This document shows, one piece after another, positions 57,056 to 64,000 of a stretch of DNA of 64,000 nucleotides; position 1 is the stretch's first letter, and each line of letters begins with the position of its first letter. A program made the translations under genes and the position numbers. The notes under the pieces are model-generated. The model worked only from the letters and a program-made list of their open reading frames with translations, searched no databases and was not told the origin of the DNA. This stretch comes from Ectobius pallidus (Eukaryota; Arthropoda; Insecta; Blattodea; Ectobiidae), in assembly GCA_964059195.1 (NCBI GenBank), contig CAXKWD010000005.1:89913882-89977881 (forward strand), given 5' to 3'.

Positions 57056-57065
57056 CATCTAATTA

Positions 57066-58632
57066 GTTACAATATTTTCACGGTATCTCCTTTTACATTC
57101 AAAGCGATATTATTTGATGTTCTGTGGGTTGTATACAAATATACAAATTTGAGATATTATCTTGTTTACTCCTAGTTATCCCTATAATCTATATGGGTCA
57201 TAGGCAAAACACATGTTAATATTTTGTAGCAGCTGTGTGTTCAACTTTAGTGATGATATATTTACTTTATGTTGAACATGTCATTGATGCTTTTATCAAT
57301 ATTGTGTTGTCCCTCTTAGAACCTAAGACTTTTTGGGACTATTAGCCCAATAAAAAGGAATAAATAAATAAGATGTTCATAAGACTTTTTGCATAAACAT
57401 ATACTTTTTCAGTGGTGAAGTGTCAATGGAAGCTCTGGAAGCTGTGATTCCCTCTAATTTTCTTTTAAGTATGCACAACTTTGTTTGATATTATTCCTAT
57501 TTATTTTGTAGTTTTAATTCTAAACTAAAATGCTATTATAAGTGTCTCCTTTACTGAAATGTACTCCTAAAGCAGATCACTGCAATGTTTCCACGATGGC
57601 TCTGCCATTAATTCAGTACAGCTCATGCAGCTAACTCATGAACTTTTTGGAAGCGATATTAATCCTAGATCACAATGCACGATTGATAACATTTTTTTAT
57701 CTGTTATATTTTTTGCACCAGACTTCTTAATTTTTCAGTATCTTCCTAGCTTTCAAAGATTTCAAGATTTGCGATTAGGTATCCAGAATTATACAAGGTT
57801 AGTGCAATTACACGTACTAATTCAAGCAGTATGGTAATACAAGACCAAAAAATATATGCGATAATAAGAATGTACATCCCTCTCACAAAGGCAGGATTGA
57901 CATATCACTGGAAAGAGAACTGTTTGTCACATCTGCCCTTCTAAAAAAAAGGAGAATGACAACAACACAGTACAAAGAATATTGCCTTGTGTACTGGAAA
58001 GAACATCCAGCTAATATCTGAACAAACTGCTGTATCTGAGGCAAGATAAAATGTAAAAATGAAGAATTAACTTGGATACAACCTTTTCATTTTCAGTTAT
58101 GCCATTTGCATTGTATTTTAAATTTTTTGTGTTATGTTTTATGAATATAATAAGCAATAGTAAATTTCACGAGGCTTTGTGTTCATGTAGGCCTACTAAA
58201 GGAATAGGGCGTATCATAGGGTTAAATGCGACTGACAGTTAGTGGATCGTACATAATGTTTTTGTTCATGAATAGACCTAATAGTTATTAGAGAATAATT
58301 GCAGTTTATTAAATCAAGCGTTCTATGTTTTATTGTAGTGGGTAGAAGGATAGCTTTGTATTTTAAGGATTTGGCAGTCACATAAGACTGCAAAAGAAGT
58401 GGGATTTATGACAATGAGTGAGGGTTTTGGGAGCTGTGTAGCCTACAGTGCCAGCCACCTTGGAAGGTTCCCAGATCAAGGCTGCAATATTGCCACATAA
58501 AGAGCTAGCCTGTAGCACACTGATATCCCTGATTATTGAGGGTGCTGGGCATAAACATAGTCTATGCAAGCAAGTTAAGATTTAATCATTCTCAAGAAAA
58601 GTGCTAGTGATATTAGTAGTAGTAAATCCTAT
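57066..58632. other. AT-rich, nothing firmly recognised
   Basis: A 70-codon plus frame at 57,625-57,837 and a 63-codon minus frame at 58,378-58,569 have no recognisable domain. No TIR pair or RNA gene was found. Confidence 0.4.
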
Positions 58633-59205
58633 TCACTCCCTGCAGAAGGAAAGGGCCTTAATGAAGACTTGCCATAGAGTTCTGTTCCTCGCAAGCAGCT
58701 TGATATCATTCCAGCTCTCCTCAGTCCTCTCTTCCTCAGCTTGAAATATGTTACACCAAGTCATCCTAGGCCTTCTTCTGGGCCTACTTAAACCTTGAGG
58801 ATTCCATTCAAGAGCCATTCTCGTAATATTTCCACTGCTCTGCCTCAGAACCATGTCCTATCCGCTTCCAATTTCTGAACTACAACTCTTTACTGATTTC
58901 TGTCTGGTCAGCTTTTACTACAGGTCTACATTTGATATGGTCTGTTGGCCACCAAATTCCAATAATATTTCTCAGATATCTATTTACAAACACTTGCAAT
59001 TTTTTCTCAATTACTTTTGTACCTTTCCATATTTTGAATCCATACAAAAAGAGAGGATTTGTATTTGTATTAAATAATCTGAGTTTTAGTTGTAAGGAAA
59101 TATGTTTCGATCTCCAGATATTAGTTTAATCATGAAAACACCTCTTGCTTTCTTAATTCTTACGTCAACATCTTCATCTGCCCCACCTTCCTTAGGGATA
59201 ATAAG
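58633..59205 (-). pseudogene. LINE reverse transcriptase C-terminal fragment
   Basis: The minus strand reads GGADEDVDVRIKKARGVFM near 59,125-59,185, FLYGFKIW and LQVFVNRYLRNIIGIWWPTD near 58,940-59,045, and in another frame ITRMALEWNPQG and RPRRRPRMTWCNIF, ending LARNRTLWQVFIKALSFCRE at 58,633. This is the thumb and C-terminal tail of a LINE protein, with at least two frameshifts. The plus-strand open frames at 58,853-59,129 are antisense to it. Confidence 0.82.
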
Positions 59206-60790
59206 TGGTGATGTTAATAATGCAATAACTATTGATGAAACAGACTATGAACACAGTGATTATGTTTATCAATTGATAATGTCATTCGTTGTAATGAAGA
59301 AAATGATACTTTTCAGCATAAATTATATTACACTTGAATGCGATTTTCCTTTTCTGAGTGAGCACCCCAGTAAATTTTACAAGTCAATGCCTATGGAAGA
59401 TGACAGACTGTCGGATATACCCTATACAAACAAACGAGAACTGCTTCACTGGGAGAAGAAAATATAACAGAAATTACCGGTACTTGTTTTTATTGACTGA
59501 TAAAAATACTTATGTTTTTTCACCAGTGCACATTGAATAATAAGTTCAATTTAATCCTGTTCCAAGCATTATTCCTCACTTGTATGCAAACAGTATTTGA
59601 CATGCACTTCAAACTCGGGAGATTGCTCCATTGAATAAAAATTTCCAAGCCAGGAATGTTTTTATGGAATACAAAAAAGCATCAATAGATTGAAATCAAT
59701 TTTCCTTAAAATTTTCTCTTTAAATGCTCAAAGCCCATAGTCTCAATTGATCTTGTTCACTAATATTTTGTTCTAATCTTTTAACTTCTATGGAACAGGA
59801 ATATATCTTTCATACATAATTTTCTTGTTTTTCCATGAGTTGAGTTGCTGCAGTAAGTATAATGGAAGCACTTTGTATTATGTTCTAGCCATATTTTATA
59901 ATTAGCCTACTTCTAATGTTTCCTTTCCCTTTTGTTTTGTGGACTATAGACAAAGCCTGATTTGCAGAGTGACTCACCTCTTATATCAGTATATTCTAGG
60001 GATCCAAATTCAAGACTCGAACTTGCACCCATAACATTGCTCTCACTTTGGATTGCCTCTGAAGTCATCACTGCACCTTAGAAGAACACCAGTGTGGTTA
60101 TTTATAATTATTTGAATTATATGCTGACCAATTTATTTCTTTTTTTGGTTCATCCCAAACAAAAAAAACAAAACTGATAGTTCGTAATCAATTTCCCAAA
60201 GAAAAAACACAACAAATTAGACATCACAAAAATAAGATGCAGACTGATTTAAATTGACTGTGCATTTTCTTCATGTACAGTAGTTGAAGAGGTAGCGGCG
60301 TGTCAGGAGGGAACTACCAAAATTTTTTCCCATATTTGGAAACTTCCAATTTAAAATTGCAACAAGCTTCTGGTGCATGAGCTTCCTATGTCAGCAAAAT
60401 TTGAAAGTGACTTTCGATATGAGTTCATTGATAGAGGCATTGCCAGTAAAGAAAATGAAAAAGCATGATGACATATATTTATTTAACCTAGTAGTAAGTG
60501 ACCAGTTAACAGTTGTGAATATTATTAATCAAACTCTTGGTTCCCAGTATCACTCGTATTCTGTGAGTTATTTTATGTTGTTGATAAACACTACAGAATG
60601 GTTTCTTTGCCATCTTAAAGCGTGTAGGTGTTTTCTTAGAAAATGTTATGCTGTGATCAACCAGATAACAATAGTTTTGTTTCTTGGGCCATCAGGTATT
60701 ATCTTCAATTTATCTTTCTACTATTTCTCTTGTAGGAGTTCAAAAACTTTCTTAGTGCAGACTTTTTTTTATTAATTCTGGATATTGCTG
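59206..60790. other. AT-rich, two unassigned open frames
   Basis: The plus frame ending at 59,467 (from 59,102; its first part is antisense to the LINE) contains NAITIDETDYEHSDYVYQL and then a Met/Pro/Asp-rich tail. The plus frame 60,377-60,775 has 132 codons with hydrophobic segments. Neither has a motif I recognise and both lack a convincing context. They may be chance frames. Confidence 0.25.
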
Positions 60791-60918
60791 AGTAAGTTAA
60801 TGTTAAGTAAGTATTCTGCCTTTTTATGCAGGTTTTCAAACTTGGTATGCAAATTTTATTTTCCATAGCTTTCTATCCTCTACTTCCTCCTTCAGCATCC
60901 AATATTTCCCCTTTTCTC

Positions 60919-61356
60919 TTAAATCGTCCAATAGCTAAATCTTCTTCTGCTGAGTCTAGTTGTCCCCTCCAGCTTTCTTTCTATGACGTCATATAATAAA
61001 CAGTATCTTCTTAGAATATGCCCAATCCAGTTTGCTTTCCTCCGACGAATTGTGTGCAGGATTGACTTCTTCTCACCCACTCTACTCAGAATCTCTTCGT
61101 TTGTCACCATGTCCATCCACTTTATCTTTTCTATCCATCTCCAGCACCATATTTCAAAACTTTCCAAATATTTCTTCTCTATTTTCCTCAAAGTCCACAT
61201 CTCTGGTCCATACAAAGCAATACTCCAAATATAATACTTCACCAGATTTTTACGTAGCTCTGGGCCCAAACTACTAATTAGCAGTGTTCTCTTCTTCATA
61301 AATGCTTTCTTGGCCATGGAAATTTTTTTATCTAATCTCCTTGGTGGAATAGGCAT
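60919..61356 (-). pseudogene. LINE RT thumb and C-terminal segment
   Basis: This 145-codon frame holds ISMAKKAFMKKRTLLISSLG, LYGPEMWTLRKIEKKYLESF, WCWRWIEKIKWMDMVTNEEI and NWIGHILRRYCLLYDVIERK. It stops at 60,919. The remaining C-terminus (LLDDLREKGKYWMLKEEVED) continues in the next frame to about 60,855. Confidence 0.9.
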
Positions 61357-61381
61357 CTTTCGTCAGTAAACTTTGTAAGCA

Positions 61382-61756
61382 TTAGATTTGGTTCATATTC
61401 TTTAATTCTTGATTTCTAATGATAATTCGAAGAGGCTTTTCTGTCTTCGATATCCTCATCACTTTTGATTTATCTATGTTGATTTCCATCCCATTCTTTC
61501 TTCCTTTATCCACCAGCCTGCCAATCATTCCTTGCAATATTTCTTGTTTCTTTGCCAGAATCACCAAGTCATCCACATATTTCATGGTGTTAATAGCGTT
61601 TCCTCCTATCACAAAGTCTCTAACTCCTTCTAAGGTTTCCTTTGCTAACCAATCTCCATAAAGGTTGAACAAGATGGGTGACATACACAACATCCTTGAT
61701 GCATTGTTAGTAACTCCGTTTTCTAGGTGCACTTTCACTTTTTGTCCCAGGTACAA
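61382..61756 (-). pseudogene. LINE RT palm segment
   Basis: This 124-codon frame has NLYLGQKV-type upstream sequence, the CMSPILFNLYGDWL motif and the catalytic YVDD. The usual motif around the second Asp of LINE RT is FADD or YADD, so YVDD is a variant more often seen in LTR elements. It ends at a stop after LKNMNQI, where the frame shifts. Confidence 0.9.
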
Positions 61757-62430
61757 ATTGTGGACGAGTCTTCTGTCCGTTCAGTCAATGCCTATTCTTT
61801 TTAGTATTTCCATTAAGTTTTCCCAATTCACTTGGTCAATAGCTTTTAGCTAATCAATAAAGCAGACATACACTTCTTTGTTAACTGCTAAAACTCTCTC
61901 TGATATAGGCCTAATCCTTAGCATTCCAATTGCATCTCTAGTTCTACTTCCTTTCCGGAATCCAAATTGGTTCTATTATGTCTTCCATTCTTCTTTCTTG
62001 TCTTCTGGTTAGTATCTGTGCCACAATGTTTCCTAGATGAGATATTAATCTGATAGTTCTATGATGAATACACATCTTGGCACATTGCTTCTTCTTTAGT
62101 GCAATCATAGTTACCTTTAGAAAATCTTTAGGCCATTCTCGGGTGTCATAAATTCTGTTGATAATTTCAGTCAGTTTCCTCAGCCCATTTTCTCCTAATT
62201 CCTTCAGGAGGTCCACTGGTATGTCATCATCTCCTGTGGCCTTTCTACTCTTCATTTCTTTTATAGCCTTTTCTACTTCATTTTTCAATATGCTAGGTCC
62301 TATATTATCTTTATCCACTAGTTTTTGTGTTTCCATCTCAATGTCTTGTGGTCGATTTTGCTTGTTGTAAAGCTTTTCTATGTAATTTTCCCATATTTTA
62401 AGAACTTTTTCTTTTAAGAACTTTTCCTTG

Positions 62431-64000
62431 TAATTAAATTTCCATGAGTGTTTTCTATTCCAAAAGTCCGTATTGATTTACTTTCTTTAAATTCTAACTC
62501 CATCGCTTTTTGTTACATTAAATTGTATCTGCCAATCAAAATCTAAGAATGTTTTGAGACAGCTACCCGTCTGTTCCAAGTGTAGTCAGAAGCGTGTTTG
62601 CAAGAACTAGTTATAGTAAATAATAACATGTGTGAATTGCTTAAACTGAGGGAAGAACTGAGGTCAGTGATAACAATGAGAGAATATTGCAACGTTGCTT
62701 TTGTTTTGGAAAGCAGAAACCAAGACCGACTTGATCACATCAATCAACATAAAGAATTACCGACTTAAGGGTTTAAACCTTTGAAGCCTCATGGGTATGC
62801 AATGAAAAACTCTACTAGACACATGTTTGTATTCTGGTAGTTGTCGTGAAGTAATTAGTACCTGCTTAAATTTTTATGATTAGCTAAGTGAATCTCGTGT
62901 GCTGTTTACATTAGTTCATTTTCTAAATTTGGCCTTTAATGACAAGTACAATTATTACGTAGTATGTTAGTCCGAGTTCTTAGCACTTAAAGACTTTTGT
63001 CTGGACAATAAATGTCAACATTGAGAATAAGTTGACTGAAGCTTTGGCATTGTGATTTGCTGTGCATGGGAAATTTCTTCAAATATCAAGAAAATTGAGT
63101 AGTTACACTTCTATAACACCTACACACACTAACAATCATAAGCAACTCTCAGTGTCAGTACAGATTATATAGTTTCAAAATGCAGAAATGATAAGAAAAA
63201 ACGATTACTGGTATATAAAAATGATTTTGTAAAACATTCTACAAGTAACAAGGCAGCTCCTTCCCTCTATCGCACACCCTGACCCCCCATCACTGTTGTT
63301 CCCAGCATGCAGGCTACTCAAGCGAGCTCTTCAAATGCCTGCTGTTGTTTACTTATGGAACAAAACAAACATGTTTTCACCCACTTACAGTACGAGCAGC
63401 TAATTTTTTGCATGTGTCCATTTACAATGAAGACCTATCAATATGCAAAATTTGAGGGTTGGTTTCGACATGACAACCTTTACAGTTCCCTAGTGAGTTC
63501 TCTAGATGGGTATTGGTCATTTAGATTCTAGTTTTCTTCAAAAGTCTTTATTCTTGAAAATAGCTACTTGCATACATAGGTACTTCCAAGAAGGGACATC
63601 TTATTAAGAGCATGAGAATATATATTTTGTGGAAAACAGGCCTTATCCAAGTATTCTGGATAGAAGTCAATGACTACATAAGTTAAGTATACCATTAATT
63701 TGCATTTCACCAGGACCACATTGAAGGTTTTTATTGGGGGGGCATTCTACCACCCTTTAACGTTGGCCATACTCTGGTCCCAGAAAATTTTTGGTGTATT
63801 TGTTCAATTGCTCCATTTTCTGTTAATGAATTTCCTAAATAAAATGGGAAATGATTGAAAGGAGCAGAAAACATTAATAGATTAAACATAAAAAAATACT
63901 AATGCAGCTACAACAAAACTCCGACGACCAAATTAAAACATCTTGGCAGGCTGCACATTGAAGAGCTGTGATATAAATGACAGTGAATTACAGTGATTGT
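62431..64000. other. AT-rich, nothing firmly recognised
   Basis: The start of the LINE protein is missing here. A 74-codon plus frame at 63,307-63,531 (Cys- and Tyr-rich) has no recognisable domain. No TIR pair, SINE or RNA gene was found up to the window end. Confidence 0.4.

Larger units (their letters stand above)
60795..62430 (-). mobile_element. 5'-truncated LINE with most of the RT domain
   Basis: From right to left the minus strand reads VLKIWENYIEKLYN near 62,390, KAIKEMKSRKATGDDDIPVD, WPKDFLKVTMIALKKK, HRTIRLISHLGNIVAQILTR, after breaks CMSPILFNLYGDWLAKETLE, the active site MKYVDDLVILAKKQE (YVDD), GMEINIDKSKVMRISKTEKP, then WSIALYGPEMWTLRK, RRKANWIGHILRRYCLL and LLDDLREKGKYWMLKEE. 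These are the ordered RT and C-terminal motifs of an insect LINE. Frames break near 61,950, 61,760, 61,370 and 60,925, so it is dead. Confidence 0.93.

Noticed and set aside
59102..59467. 121-codon plus frame as a gene
   Set aside because: The first third is antisense to a LINE fragment and no motif or conserved context supports the rest.
60983..61661. Plus-strand Ser/Leu-rich and Ile/Phe-rich frames of 80-83 codons
   Set aside because: They are antisense to the LINE reverse transcriptase.

Overview
The window looks like eukaryotic, AT-rich, repeat-dense DNA from an arthropod, most likely an insect with a large genome. The reasons are a Ty1/copia element whose primer site matches the anticodon-stem region of initiator tRNA-Met as in Drosophila copia, mariner, piggyBac, hAT and LINE remnants of insect type, and several tRNA-derived SINEs. 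Some LINE tails resemble ones I associate with cockroaches and termites, but that is recall and weak. There is no operon structure, no rRNA and no convincing functional tRNA.

Layout. 1-2,640: a repeat family with inverted arms made of ~145-160 bp tandem units. 3,424-9,150: a ~5.7 kb minisatellite of 30-bp units (about 190 copies) that leaves three reading frames open, followed by an acidic low-complexity flank to about 9,610. 9,610-14,320: almost featureless apart from two SINEs and a tandem duplication. 14,323-17,893: a 3.6 kb element with ~120 bp terminal inverted repeats (TIRs), invaded by a SINE. 18,005-19,360: a decayed TIR element. 22,091-24,760: an element with ~715 bp TIRs around a decayed core. 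24,936-29,566: a nearly complete copia-type LTR retrotransposon on the minus strand. 29,683-29,935: a TA-flanked MITE. 30,340-33,730: a LINE reverse transcriptase on the minus strand, split by two hAT-type insertions with perfect 8-bp target duplications. 34,750-37,800: a TIR repeat, an RTE-like LINE 3' end and a decayed LINE.

37,894-41,169 is the only long intact open reading frame that is not obviously transposon-derived. It is a 1,091-codon exon directly after a splice acceptor, encoding a Thr-rich mucin-like head and a very basic, Ile/Leu/Arg-rich repetitive body. I do not recognise it.

41,170-64,000 is again repeats. It holds a complete SINE with target duplication, a MULE-like MITE, a hAT-like MITE, and a 3.65 kb hAT-ended element (45,735-49,387) that carries a THAP-type zinc-finger exon and a broken two-exon gene fragment. 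Further on are two mariner remnants, a piggyBac remnant, a Penelope-like fragment, a 173-bp near-perfect hairpin and two more LINE fragments.

The window therefore reads as one probable host gene exon in a nested transposon landscape. The insertion order can be read at several places: LINE then two hATs, SINE then hAT, and TIR element then SINE.
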